Notes: generated from the sequence alone by a model not told the origin. A stretch of DNA of 64,000 nucleotides from Streptomyces sp. NWU339 (GCF_003143855.1 NZ_QFRK01000005.1:172897-236896), one strand, 5' to 3'. Positions 54,543 to 63,540 are shown, counted from the first letter of the stretch. Numbers and translations: made by a program.

Positions 54543-55014
54543 GTCGCCAGTCTGGCACGCACCGCCCGGTGAAACCGGCGGCTTTCGCGCGACATCACCC
54601 ACCGGGTCGACACGCATGGTCCCGCACCCTATCGGCGGAACCGGGGGCCCCGAAGACGCTTTCACCCGTACGCGTGGACGACGGCGGTGACGCGGGCTCC
54701 GTGTCCGTCACCTGAACCGGCCCGCGTACGTCGGGCGATGCGTGGTACACCGAGGAGAGGTGAAGTGCGGTGAAACGGGTGCCGGAGAACGGCGGAACGC
54801 GGACGGGACCACAGCGGAACAGCCGCTGTGACAGACATCACGCACCGGTGGCCGGGCAGCCTCGCACTCCCCTGAAAGAGCGGCGAGTTTACCCGTCCCG
54901 ACGCACGGTTATGCGCAGGGCCGCCAGTTTTTCTTCCCCTGACGGGCTGATTTTTCTTGATCGGGGAGCAGCGGACCGTCCCGGCGTCCTACCCTTCAAA
55001 GGGTGAAGCAACTG
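54543..55014. other. Intergenic region between hicB and the amidohydrolase gene
   Basis: No gene is convincing. A 78-codon plus-strand frame at 54770-55006 lacks family resemblance and is probably spurious. The last 130 bases are T-rich (CAGTTTTTCTTCCCC, TGATTTTTCTTGATC) and likely contain the amidohydrolase promoter; the first part should contain the hicBA promoter. Confidence 0.5.
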
Positions 55015-56286
55015 ATGTCACTGGAGTCCGAGGTCGATCTGCCCGGAGGGGCGGTGCTCCCGGGCGCCCTCCCCGAGATGCTGCGCACCGAGCTCATCGC
55101 GTTCCGGCGCGACCTGCACATGCACCCCGAGCTCGGCAACCAGGAGTTCCGCACCACCGCGGCGATCAAGGAGCGGCTCGAGCGGGCCGGCCTCGCACCC
55201 CGCGTACTTTCCAGCGGAACCGGTGTCATCTGTGACATCGGGGTGACGGACGACACCGGCATCGCCGCCGACGCGCCCGCGGACATCGGCACGGACATCG
55301 GTACGGACACGGGCATACTCGCCATGCGCGCCGACATCGACGGCTTGCCCATCCCCGACACGAAGACCGAGTGCCCGTACCGCTCCACCGTGCCCGACCG
55401 CGCGCACGCCTGCGGCCACGACGTGCACACCACCGTGGTGCTGGGCGCCGGGCTGGTCCTCGCCGAACTGCACCGTCAGGGCCTGCTGCCCCGGCCGGTG
55501 CGGCTGATCTTCCAGCCCGCGGAGGAGGTGCTGCCCGGCGGCGCCTCCGAGGCCATCGTGGACGGCGCGCTCGACGGGGTCGGGCGGATCATCGCCGTGC
55601 ACTGCGACCCCCGGGTCGACGCCGGGCGGGTCGGGCTGCGCCAGGGCCCCATCACCTCCGCCTGCGACCGTCTGGAGATCGCCCTCGACGGCCCCGGCGG
55701 CCACACCGCACGGCCGCATCTGACCACCGACCTGGTCACCGCCGCCGCCCGGGTCGTCACCGACGTGCCCGCCCTGGTGGGCCGACGGGTCGACAGCCGC
55801 AGCGGGCTCGCCGTGACCTGGGGCAGGATCGAGTCGGGCCACGCGCCCAACGTCATCCCGCAGCACGCCGAACTCTCCGGCACCGTGCGCTGCCTCGACC
55901 TGGACACCTGGCGACTGGCCCCCGACCTCGTGGTCGCCGCGATCGACGAGGTGGCCAACCTGCACGGCGCCAAGTCGGAGATCAACTACGTGCGCGGGGT
56001 CCCCCCGGTGGTCAACGAGGACGGCGTCACCGAGCTCCTGCGGGACGCCATGATCGCCCGGCGCGGCTCGGAGTCCGTGGAGAACACCGAACAGAGCCTC
56101 GGCGGCGAGGACTTCTCCTGGTACCTGGAGCGGGTCCCCGGTGCCATGGCCCGTCTCGGGGTCCGTCCCCCGGGCGAGCGCACCGTGCGCGATCTGCACC
56201 AGGGCGACTTCGATGTCGACGAGCACGCCATCACCGTCGGCGTCGAACTCTTCACCGCCGCCGCCCTGCTGGACGCCCTGCGGTAA
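55015..56286 (+). CDS. M20-family amidohydrolase (hippurate hydrolase-like)
   Basis: A 423-residue metallopeptidase-fold amidohydrolase that cleaves N-acyl amino acids or similar amides. Motifs are RRDLHMHPELGNQEF, LAMRADIDGLPI, HACGHDVHTTVVLGAG (metal site), QPAEEVLPGGASEAI and GGEDFSWYLERVPG. A 25-residue insert rich in Asp, Ile and Thr near residue 75 (DIGTDIGTDTG) is unusual. ATG 55015 has AAGGG upstream; GTG 55003 would add four residues but has no ribosome site. It precedes the nucleoside-uptake genes but is probably a separate unit. Confidence 0.9.
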   Translation: MSLESEVDLPGGAVLPGALPEMLRTELIAFRRDLHMHPELGNQEFRTTAAIKERLERAGLAPRVLSSGTGVICDIGVTDDTGIAADAPADIGTDIGTDTGILAMRADIDGLPIPDTKTECPYRSTVPDRAHACGHDVHTTVVLGAGLVLAELHRQGLLPRPVRLIFQPAEEVLPGGASEAIVDGALDGVGRIIAVHCDPRVDAGRVGLRQGPITSACDRLEIALDGPGGHTARPHLTTDLVTAAARVVTDVPALVGRRVDSRSGLAVTWGRIESGHAPNVIPQHAELSGTVRCLDLDTWRLAPDLVVAAIDEVANLHGAKSEINYVRGVPPVVNEDGVTELLRDAMIARRGSESVENTEQSLGGEDFSWYLERVPGAMARLGVRPPGERTVRDLHQGDFDVDEHAITVGVELFTAAALLDALR

Positions 56287-56312
56287 CTGCCCCTGTTTTC
56301 CCTCCACTTGAG

Positions 56313-56350
56313 CTCCCCCTTGCGCTCCGCTCGTGCGTGCGTCGGGGGAG
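56313..56350. terminator. Hairpin / palindromic repeat after the amidohydrolase gene
   Basis: CTCCCCC at 56313-56319 pairs with GGGGGAG at 56344-56350, enclosing a GCTCCGCTCG-type centre. It resembles the short palindromic repeats common in Streptomyces gaps and may also end the upstream transcript. Confidence 0.5.
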
Positions 56351-56424
56351 GGGCGGCGTGGTGCGCTTGTCGCATTGGCGGCACGAATGGATAACAGCCC
56401 CGCGGTCCCCCGTTCCCAGGAGTG

Positions 56425-56444
56425 TCTACGCGCGTTAATCTGCG
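56425..56444 (+). promoter_or_regulatory. Nucleoside-uptake box 1
   Basis: TCTACGCGCGTTAATCTGCG ends 47 bases before the ATG of the first lipoprotein gene. The same 20 bases recur at 57785 before the second. Its core CTACGCGCGTTA is an imperfect form of the palindrome at 59028. Confidence 0.65.
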
Positions 56445-56491
56445 CCGAACCGAGCACCCGATGGGGGGCTTTGCGGAATGGGGAACTTCAG

Positions 56492-57550
56492 ATGCGTCGG
56501 ATATCCAGACTGACTCGCGTCGCGGTGGGCGTCGCGTCGCTCGCACTCGCCGCCACGGCCTGCGGTGGCACCAGCAGTGACAGTGGCGACAAGGGCGGCA
56601 AGGGCGGCACCAAGGAAGACCTCGGTCTCGCCATCGCCTACGACATCGGTGGCAAGGGCGACCAGTCCTTCAACGACGCCGCGTACGCGGGCCTGGAGCA
56701 GGCGAAGAAGGAGTTCGGCTACAAGACCGCCGACGTCGAGCCCACCGAGGGCGAGACCGACGCGGACAAGGAGCAGCGCCTGTCCACGCTCGCCAGGCAG
56801 GGCTACAACCCCGTCATCGGCGTCGGCTTCGCCTACGGGCCGGCGATGGAGGCCGTGGCCGCGAAGTACCCCGACACCACCTTCGGCATCGTCGACTCCG
56901 TGGTCGAGGGCAAGAACGTCGCCTCCCTCGTCTTCGCCGAGGAGCAGGCCTCCTACCTGGCCGGCGTCGCCGCCGCCAAGGCCACCAAGACGAAGACGGT
57001 CGGCTTCGTGGGCGGCGTGGACATCCCGCTGATCCACAAGTTCCGGGCCGGCTTCGAGCAGGGTGTCAAGGAAACCGACCCGAAGGTCAAGGTCATCTCG
57101 CAGTTCCTCACGCAGACCGCGGAGGAGGGCGGCTTCTCCAGCCCGGACAAGGGCAAGGCCGCCGCCGAGGGCCAGATCGAGAAGAAGGCCGACGTCGTCT
57201 ACCAGGCGGCCGGTCTCTCCGGACAGGGCGTGATCGAGGCCGCCGCCAAGGCGAAGGTCTGGGCGATCGGCGTCGACTCCGACCAGTACAAGCAGGAAGC
57301 CCTCGCCGGCTACAAGGACTTCATCCTCACCTCCGCCACCAAGGAGGTCGGCGGTTCGGTGTACGCCCTCGCCAAGTCCGTCGAGGAGGGCAAGCCGCGG
57401 ACCGGCACCCAGGTCTTCGACCTGAAGGTGGACGGCGTCGGCCTCTCCGAGAGCAACCCGAAGATGGCCGAGATCAAGGGCCTCACGGAAGCCGTGGCCA
57501 AGGCCAAGGAAGGCATCGTCGACGGCTCCATCAAGGTCAAGTCGGAGTAG
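56492..57550 (+). CDS. Bmp-family nucleoside-binding lipoprotein 1
   Basis: A 352-residue solute-binding lipoprotein of the BmpA/Med family that delivers purine or other nucleosides to an ABC importer. The lipobox is LALAATACGG. Ligand-domain features are AYDIGGKGDQSFNDAAY, FVGGVDIPLIHKFRAGFEQG and VWAIGVDSDQYKQ. ATG 56492 has GGGGAA about seven bases upstream. A 17-bp terminator follows at 57625, so it can be expressed without the permease genes. It is clearly paralogous to the next gene. Confidence 0.93.
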   Translation: MRRISRLTRVAVGVASLALAATACGGTSSDSGDKGGKGGTKEDLGLAIAYDIGGKGDQSFNDAAYAGLEQAKKEFGYKTADVEPTEGETDADKEQRLSTLARQGYNPVIGVGFAYGPAMEAVAAKYPDTTFGIVDSVVEGKNVASLVFAEEQASYLAGVAAAKATKTKTVGFVGGVDIPLIHKFRAGFEQGVKETDPKVKVISQFLTQTAEEGGFSSPDKGKAAAEGQIEKKADVVYQAAGLSGQGVIEAAAKAKVWAIGVDSDQYKQEALAGYKDFILTSATKEVGGSVYALAKSVEEGKPRTGTQVFDLKVDGVGLSESNPKMAEIKGLTEAVAKAKEGIVDGSIKVKSE

Positions 57551-57624
57551 TCGGCAGGAGCCGGTGACGCCAACCGGCCGTACGAGAGCGTCGGCTGTAC
57601 CAGAGGGCCGGCCGTCACGCCGAG

Positions 57625-57662
57625 CACAGGGGCGGGCACCCGAGCGGGTGCCCGCCCCTGTG
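57625..57662 (+). terminator. Terminator after lipoprotein 1
   Basis: A perfect 17-bp stem (57625-57641 with 57646-57662) with a GAGC loop, 75 bases after the stop. Confidence 0.85.
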
Positions 57663-57784
57663 CGTCGACTCCCGCGCCCCGCACGGCCACCCTCCGTTCG
57701 CGATCGGCAACGGTGTGAAACGGTGAGAAGGTGGGATTGGCCACGGGCCCATAACAAGGTGGACAGAAGGGTTTTCCCGGGAGG

Positions 57785-57804
57785 TCTACGCGCGTTAATC
57801 TGCG
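57785..57804 (+). promoter_or_regulatory. Nucleoside-uptake box 2
   Basis: An exact second copy of the 20-base box of 56425, 53 bases before the ATG of lipoprotein 2. Bases just upstream (CCCGGGAGG versus CCCAGGAGTG) are also similar, as expected after duplication of promoter plus gene. Confidence 0.65.
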
Positions 57805-57857
57805 GCGAGCAGCGCCGTAGCCGAATCTTCCGGCGCTTGTACGAAGGAGCACCACAC

Positions 57858-58907
57858 ATGCGCCGGTTTTCCCGGATCACGGTCGCAGGCGCAGCGACCG
57901 CCTCTCTGGCCCTCACGCTCTCCGCCTGCGGCGGTACCTCGACCTCTTCCGGCTCGTCGGAATCCAAGGGCGACAAGGGCATCGCCATCGCGTACGACGT
58001 CGGCGGCCGGGGTGACCAGTCCTTCAACGACGCCGCCTACGCCGGCCTGAAGCAGGCGGAGAAACAGTTCGGCTACAAGACCACCGACGTCGAGCCCACC
58101 GACGGCGAGACCGACGCGGACAAGGAACAGCGGCTGACCTCGCTGGCCAAGCAGGGGTACGACCCGGTCGTCGGTGTCGGCTACCTCTACGCCGCCGCGG
58201 TGAAGGCCGCCGCGGAGAAGTACCCGGACACCACCTTCGCCATCGTGGACGACGCCACGGTCGAGGCCGACAACGTGGCCGACCTGGTCTTCGCCGAGGA
58301 GGAGGCCTCCTACCTGGCCGGTGTCGCCGCCGCCGAGACCACCAAGACCGATGTCGTGGGCTTCGTGGGCGGCGTGGACATCCCGCTGATCCACAAGTTC
58401 CGGGCCGGCTTCGAGCAGGGTGTCAAGGACACGAACCCGGACGTCAAGGTCATCTCGCAGTTCCTCACGCAGACCGCGGAGGAGGGCGGCTTCACCAGCC
58501 CGGACAAGGGCAAGGCCGCCGCCGAGGGGCAGATCGAGAAGAAGGCCGACGTCGTCTACGCGGCGGCCGGTCTGTCCGGTCAGGGTGTCATCCAGGCCGC
58601 CGCCGCCAACAAGGTGTGGGCGATCGGTGTGGACTCCGACCAGTACAAGCACGAAGCCCTGGCGGAGTACAAGGACTGGATCCTCACCTCGGCGATGAAG
58701 GACGTCGCCAAGTCCGTGTACAAGCTGGCGCAGTCGGTCGAGGACCGCAGTCCCCGGACCGGTATCCTCAGGGGCGATCTGAAGGCGGGTGAGGTGAGCC
58801 TGTCGAACTCGAACCCGAAGTTCGCGGACAACGCCAAGCTCCAGGACGTCCTCGAGACGGCCAAGAAGAAGATCATCAGCGGCGAGATCAAGGTCAAGTC
58901 GAGCTGA
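57858..58907 (+). CDS. Bmp-family nucleoside-binding lipoprotein 2
   Basis: A 349-residue paralogue of the preceding lipoprotein, with lipobox LTLSACGG, AYDVGGRGDQSFNDAAY, FVGGVDIPLIHKFRAGFEQG and VWAIGVDSDQYKH. Differences cluster in the ligand-facing loops (for example GYLYAAAVKAAAEK versus GFAYGPAMEAVAAK), so the two may bind different nucleosides. ATG 57858 follows GAAGGAG. A 17-bp hairpin lies between it and the ABC genes. Confidence 0.93.
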   Translation: MRRFSRITVAGAATASLALTLSACGGTSTSSGSSESKGDKGIAIAYDVGGRGDQSFNDAAYAGLKQAEKQFGYKTTDVEPTDGETDADKEQRLTSLAKQGYDPVVGVGYLYAAAVKAAAEKYPDTTFAIVDDATVEADNVADLVFAEEEASYLAGVAAAETTKTDVVGFVGGVDIPLIHKFRAGFEQGVKDTNPDVKVISQFLTQTAEEGGFTSPDKGKAAAEGQIEKKADVVYAAAGLSGQGVIQAAAANKVWAIGVDSDQYKHEALAEYKDWILTSAMKDVAKSVYKLAQSVEDRSPRTGILRGDLKAGEVSLSNSNPKFADNAKLQDVLETAKKKIISGEIKVKSS

Positions 58908-58953
58908 GCCCGCAAGTCCTGAGCAATGTGTGACCCACGGGGTCGCGACCGCT

Positions 58954-58991
58954 CGACGGGGTGCGGGGAGTAAGCTCCCCGCACCCCGTCG
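58954..58991 (+). terminator. Terminator after lipoprotein 2
   Basis: A perfect 17-bp stem (58954-58970 with 58975-58991) with a TAAG loop. It would limit read-through into the ABC genes and favour an excess of binding protein. Confidence 0.85.
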
Positions 58992-59027
58992 GTTCGGTGT
59001 GCCGCCCCCTTTGATGCCGTCGGGGCG

Positions 59028-59039
59028 CTACGCGCGTAG
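59028..59039 (+). promoter_or_regulatory. Palindromic box before the ABC genes
   Basis: CTACGCGCGTAG is a perfect 12-bp palindrome, 26 bases before the ribosome site (CAGGAG) of the ABC ATPase gene reading. It is the symmetric version of the boxes at 56425 and 57785. Confidence 0.6.
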
Positions 59040-59113
59040 ACGACCCCCGTCCCCAGGAGTGCGCCATCAACGCGTCCAGCAGCCCTCCGGCCGGAGCTGC
59101 GGTCAACGAATCG

Positions 59114-60682
59114 GTGACCGCCGTCGAACTCGCCGGGATCACGAAGCGTTTCCCGGGCGTCGTGGCCAACCACGACATCCACCTCACGGTCCGCAAAGGC
59201 ACCGTGCACGCCCTCGTCGGTGAGAACGGGGCCGGCAAGTCGACGCTGATGAAGATCCTCTACGGCATGCAGAAGCCGGACGAGGGCACCATCGCGATCC
59301 ACGGCGAGAAGGTCGCCTTCTCCTCGCCGGCCGACGCCATCGCCCGCGGCATCGGCATGGTCCACCAGCACTTCATGCTCGCCGACAACCTCACGGTCCT
59401 CGAGAACGTGGTGCTCGGCAGCGAGAAGCTGTACGGCATCGGCGCGAAGGCCCGGCGCAGGATCAAGGAGATCTCCGACCGCTACGGCCTCGGCGTACGC
59501 CCCGACCTGCTGGTCGAGGAGCTCGGTGTCGCCGCCCGCCAGCGCGTGGAGATCCTCAAGGTCCTCTACCGCGGCGCCACCACGCTGATCCTCGACGAGC
59601 CCACCGCCGTCCTGGTACCGCAGGAGGTCGACGCGCTCTTCGACAACCTGCGCGAGCTCAAGGCGGAGGGCCTGTCGGTCATCTTCATCTCCCACAAGCT
59701 GGGTGAAGTCCTCTCCGTGGCCGACGACATCACCGTCATCCGCCGCGGCACCACCGTCGGCACCGCCGTACCCGCCGAGACCACCCCGCGCGAGCTCGCC
59801 GAGATGATGGTCGGCAGCGAACTGCCGACGCCCCAGACCGCCGAGTCCACGGTCACCGACCGCGCGGTGCTCACCGTCGACAAGCTGCGCCTGGCGGCCC
59901 CCGGCGGCAAGGCCCTGCTCGACGACATCAGCTTCACCATCCACGAGGGCGAGATCCTCGGCATCGCCGGAGTCGAGGGCAACGGCCAGACCGAACTGGT
60001 CGACGCGCTCATAGGCCTGCGGACCGCCGACTCCGGCGTCATCCGGCTGGCCGACGAGGAGATCACCACCTGGCCCACCCGCCGGCGGCGCGAAGAGGGC
60101 ATCGGCTACATCCCCGAGGACCGGCACCGCCACGGGCTGCTCCTCGAATCCCCCCTCTGGGAGAACCGCATCCTCGGCCACGTCACGGAGAAGCCCAACG
60201 CCAAGGGCGTCTGGCTGGACCTGAAGGCCGCCCAGCAGGACACCCGCCGCATCGTCGAGAAGTACGACGTCCGCACCCCCGGCATCGACGTCACCGCCGC
60301 CTCCCTCTCCGGCGGCAACCAGCAGAAGCTGATCATCGGCCGCGAGATGAGCCACCGGCCCCGCTTCCTGATCGCCTCCCACCCCACCCGCGGTGTGGAC
60401 GTCGGCGCGCAGGCCGCGATCTGGGACCACATCCGGGAAGCGCGCCGCGAGGGCCTCGCCGTTCTCCTGATCTCCGCCGACCTGGACGAGCTGATCGGTC
60501 TGTCCGACACCCTCCGGGTGATCTACGACGGCAAACTGGTCGCGGACGCCGACCCCGCGACCATCACCCCGGAGGAGCTCGGCACCGCCATGACGGGTGC
60601 GGCCACCGGACACCTCGAACACGAAGAGACCCCCGAGACCCGGGCCGACGCCCCCGCGTCTCCGGAAGACGAGGCCCGCTGA
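59114..60682 (+). CDS. Nucleoside ABC transporter, ATP-binding protein
   Basis: A double-ABC ATPase (522 residues from GTG 59114), like NupO/RbsA, energising nucleoside import. First cassette: Walker A GENGAGKSTLMK, Walker B LILDEPTAV. Second: degenerate Walker A GVEGNGQTEL, signature LSGGNQQK, and ASHPTRGVDVGA in place of a standard Walker B. GTG 59114 has no ribosome site. An in-frame ATC at 59066 sits six bases after CAGGAG and would give the extension INASSSPPAG, so AUC initiation is possible. The stop overlaps the next ATG (TGATG). Confidence 0.93.
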   Translation: MTAVELAGITKRFPGVVANHDIHLTVRKGTVHALVGENGAGKSTLMKILYGMQKPDEGTIAIHGEKVAFSSPADAIARGIGMVHQHFMLADNLTVLENVVLGSEKLYGIGAKARRRIKEISDRYGLGVRPDLLVEELGVAARQRVEILKVLYRGATTLILDEPTAVLVPQEVDALFDNLRELKAEGLSVIFISHKLGEVLSVADDITVIRRGTTVGTAVPAETTPRELAEMMVGSELPTPQTAESTVTDRAVLTVDKLRLAAPGGKALLDDISFTIHEGEILGIAGVEGNGQTELVDALIGLRTADSGVIRLADEEITTWPTRRRREEGIGYIPEDRHRHGLLLESPLWENRILGHVTEKPNAKGVWLDLKAAQQDTRRIVEKYDVRTPGIDVTAASLSGGNQQKLIIGREMSHRPRFLIASHPTRGVDVGAQAAIWDHIREARREGLAVLLISADLDELIGLSDTLRVIYDGKLVADADPATITPEELGTAMTGAATGHLEHEETPETRADAPASPEDEAR

Positions 60683-61806
60683 TGAAGAAGTTCGACAAGG
60701 AGCGCGTGCTCCTCGCGGTGGCCGGCCCGGTCATCGCGCTCGCCGTGGCCTTCGTGCTCAGCGCGATCGTGCTGCTCGCCTCGGGCAAGAGCCCGGTCGA
60801 GCCGTTCGCCCTGATGTTCGAGCAGGCGACGTTCTCCGACATCCAGGTGCTGATCATCAACCAGGCCTCGATGTACTACATCGCGGCCCTCGCGGTGGCC
60901 ATCGGCTTCCGGATGAACCTCTTCAACATCGGTGTCGACGGCCAGTACCAGCTCGCCGCCATGATGGCCGCCATCGTCGGCGCCCACGCCGCCCTGCCGG
61001 CCGCCCTGCAGATCCCGCTGCTGCTCCTGACCGCCGTCCTCACCGGCGCCTTCTGGGCCGGCATCGCCGGTGTCCTCAAGGTCACCCGCGGGGTCAGCGA
61101 GGTCGTCGCCACGATCATGCTCAACGCGATCGCGACCTCCGTGATCGGCTACCTGTGGCTGCCGACCGTCTTCGGCGTCAAGGTCGGCAACAACAACACC
61201 ACCGGCGTGATGCACGAGTCCGGCTGGGTCCCCGGCATCGACCTGGGCGAGGCCGGCGAGATCTACGGCCTGGTCGTCCTCGCCGCGCTGCTCGGCATCG
61301 GCTACTGGGTCGTCCTCAACCGCACCCGCTTCGGCTTCGACCTGCGCGCCTCCGGCGCCTCGCAGACCGCCGCCGCGGCCAGCGGGGTCAGCCCCAAGCG
61401 CATGGTGCTCAGCGCCATGCTGATCTCCGGCGGTCTCGCGGGCCTCGCGGGCCTGCCCATCCTGCTCGGCGACACCCACACCTACAGCCTGAACTTCCCG
61501 ACCGGCATCGGCTTCCTCGGCATCGGCATCGCCCTGCTCGGCCGCAACAGCCCGGTCGGCATCGCCTTCGCCGCCCTGCTGTGGGCCTGGCTCGACAAGG
61601 CCTCGCCCGAGCTGGACTTCCACGGCTACGACAAGGAGATCGCGGTCATCATGCAGGGCCTGATCGTGCTCTCGGTCGTCGTCTCCTACGAGGCCGTCCG
61701 CGAGTGGGGCCTGCGCCGCCAGCAGCGCCGGGTCGGCGCGGAACTCGCCGCGGGTCACGTCCTCGGCGCCGACAACAACTCCACGAAGGAGGTGGCCGGC
61801 CGATGA
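60682..61806 (+). CDS. Nucleoside ABC transporter, permease 1
   Basis: A 374-residue BPD_transp_2 permease with about nine helices. Family segments are MYYIAALAVAIGFRMNLFNIGVDGQYQL, GVLKVTRGVSEVVATIMLN and GGLAGLAGLPILLGD. It pairs with the following gene to form the channel of a nucleoside importer. ATG 60682 overlaps the ATPase stop by one base; its own stop overlaps the next start (ATGA). Confidence 0.93.
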   Translation: MKKFDKERVLLAVAGPVIALAVAFVLSAIVLLASGKSPVEPFALMFEQATFSDIQVLIINQASMYYIAALAVAIGFRMNLFNIGVDGQYQLAAMMAAIVGAHAALPAALQIPLLLLTAVLTGAFWAGIAGVLKVTRGVSEVVATIMLNAIATSVIGYLWLPTVFGVKVGNNNTTGVMHESGWVPGIDLGEAGEIYGLVVLAALLGIGYWVVLNRTRFGFDLRASGASQTAAAASGVSPKRMVLSAMLISGGLAGLAGLPILLGDTHTYSLNFPTGIGFLGIGIALLGRNSPVGIAFAALLWAWLDKASPELDFHGYDKEIAVIMQGLIVLSVVVSYEAVREWGLRRQQRRVGAELAAGHVLGADNNSTKEVAGR

Positions 61807-63077
61807 CCGCCCCGACCACAGCGACCGACGTCAACCAGCCCTCGCTGCAGCCCGCGGCGCCCACCGGCCGCCGCATGTCGTGGCCCGTGCTGTTGCTGGT
61901 CATCGCCGGCGCCCTGGCCCTGGTCTCGATCGTCCGCATCATCACCGGCGCGGACGGCATCACCAACGTCAGCCAGATGTCCACCGCCCTCCAGCTGGCC
62001 GTGCCCATCGGCCTCGCCGGACTCGGCGGTCTGTGGGCCGAGCGCGCGGGCGTCGTCAACATCGGTCTCGAGGGCATGATGATCCTCGGCACCTGGTTCG
62101 GTGCCTGGGCCGGATTCCAGTGGGGCCCGTGGACCGGCGTCCTCGTCGGCCTCATCGGCGGCGCCCTCGGCGGCCTGCTGCACGCCTTCGTCACCGTCAC
62201 CTTCAACGTCAACCACATCGTCTCCGGTGTGGCCATCAACATCCTCGCCCTCGGCGCCACCCGCTACCTCGCCCCGCTGGCCTTCGAGGGCCACCAGGGC
62301 GGCTCCGCCAAGCAGTCCCCGGCGGTCGAGTCGCTCGGCCACTTCACCGTGCCGGGGCTGTCCGACGGACTGCGCGACCTCAACGAGAAGGGCTGGTTCT
62401 TCGTCTCCGACATAGCCGGCCTGCTCGGCGGACTGGTCACCAACGTCTCCTGGCTGACCCTCATCGCCATCGCGCTCATCCCCGCGACCTGGTGGATCCT
62501 GTGGCGCACCGCCTTCGGCCTGCGGCTGCGCTCCTGCGGCGAGAACCCGGTCGCCGCCGAGTCCCTCGGCGTCAACGTCTACAAGTACAAGTACATCGCC
62601 GTGGTCATCTCCGGCGCCCTGGCCGGCCTCGGTGGTGTCTTCCTGTCCATCGTCGCCAACCCCTTCTACCTGGAGGGCCAGGTCAGCGGGCGCGGCTACA
62701 TCGGCCTCGCCGCGATGATCTTCGGCAACTGGATGCCGGGCGGCCTCGCCATCGGCGCCGGCCTCTTCGGCTACACCGACAGCCTCAACCTGCGCGGCGG
62801 CTCCGCCAACGTGCACGCGCTGCTGCTGCTCGGCGCGCTGCTGCTGCTCATCGGCGCGATCTGGCTGGTGGTCCGCAAGAAGTACGTGCACGCGCTCGTC
62901 ACCCTGGTCGTCGGCGCCCTCGTCTACGCCTGGTACGCCGGCACCAACGAGGTCCCCAACCAGGTCGTCTCCGCCACGCCGTACGTCATCACCCTGGTGG
63001 TCCTCGCGCTGTCCGCACAGCGGCTGCGCATGCCGAAGGCGGACGGACTGCCCTACCGGAAGGGGCAAGGCGGATGA
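61803..63077 (+). CDS. Nucleoside ABC transporter, permease 2
   Basis: A 424-residue permease, second half of the channel, with GLWAERAGVVNIGLEGMMILG, TFNVNHIVSGVAINILALG, SCGENPVAAESLGVNVYKYKY and RGYIGLAAMIFGNWMP. It is longer than usual because of two extra C-terminal helices (VHALVTLVVGALVYAWYA and YVITLVVLALSAQRL). Start and stop overlap their neighbours by ATGA, so ATPase, both permeases and cdd form one coupled block. Confidence 0.93.
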   Translation: MTAPTTATDVNQPSLQPAAPTGRRMSWPVLLLVIAGALALVSIVRIITGADGITNVSQMSTALQLAVPIGLAGLGGLWAERAGVVNIGLEGMMILGTWFGAWAGFQWGPWTGVLVGLIGGALGGLLHAFVTVTFNVNHIVSGVAINILALGATRYLAPLAFEGHQGGSAKQSPAVESLGHFTVPGLSDGLRDLNEKGWFFVSDIAGLLGGLVTNVSWLTLIAIALIPATWWILWRTAFGLRLRSCGENPVAAESLGVNVYKYKYIAVVISGALAGLGGVFLSIVANPFYLEGQVSGRGYIGLAAMIFGNWMPGGLAIGAGLFGYTDSLNLRGGSANVHALLLLGALLLLIGAIWLVVRKKYVHALVTLVVGALVYAWYAGTNEVPNQVVSATPYVITLVVLALSAQRLRMPKADGLPYRKGQGG

Positions 63078-63487
63078 CCCCGCCCGAGGCCACCACGGCC
63101 GACATCGACTGGGAGGCCCTGCGCGCGGTCGCGCGCGAGGCCATGACCCACGCGTACGTCCCCTACTCGGGCTACCCGGTCGGTGTCGCCGCCCTGGTCG
63201 ACGACGGACGCACGGTCTCCGGCTGCAACGTCGAGAACGCCAGCTACGGGCTCGGCCTGTGCGCCGAGTGCGGGCTGGTCTCGGAGCTGCACCGCACCGG
63301 AGGCGGCCGGCTCACGCACTTCACCTGCGTGGACGGCAGCGGCGAGATCCTCGTCCCGTGCGGCCGGTGCCGGCAGCTGCTGTACGAGTTCGGCGGCCCC
63401 GAGCTGCTGCTGGAGACCCCGGCGGGCATCCTGCCGCTGTCGGAGATGCTGCCCCAGGCCTTCGGCCCGCAGCACCTCGCCGAGTAA
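63074..63487 (+). CDS. cdd: Cytidine deaminase
   Basis: A 137-residue deaminase converting (deoxy)cytidine to (deoxy)uridine in pyrimidine salvage. The zinc site is in NASYGLGLCAECG (Cys ligand and catalytic Glu region; this reads CAE) and LVPCGRCRQLLYEF. The N-terminus has AYVPYSGYPVGVAAL. Coupled to the permease gene by ATGA, it links nucleoside import directly to catabolism. Confidence 0.95.
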   Translation: MTPPEATTADIDWEALRAVAREAMTHAYVPYSGYPVGVAALVDDGRTVSGCNVENASYGLGLCAECGLVSELHRTGGGRLTHFTCVDGSGEILVPCGRCRQLLYEFGGPELLLETPAGILPLSEMLPQAFGPQHLAE

Positions 63488-63494
63488 CTCCCCC

Positions 63495-63540
63495 GCGGCC
63501 CCTCCGGTCGACTGCCGCCACCGTCGGCCGGAGGGGCCGC
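63495..63540 (+). terminator. Hairpin between cdd and deoA
   Basis: A 13-bp perfect stem (63495-63507 with 63528-63540) whose 20-base loop can extend the stem by a CGAC/GTCG pairing. It lies within the run of salvage genes, so it may attenuate rather than end transcription. Confidence 0.65.

Noticed and set aside
54770..55006. Small plus-strand gene before the amidohydrolase
   Set aside because: Low-complexity basic product without family resemblance, overlapping the probable promoter region.
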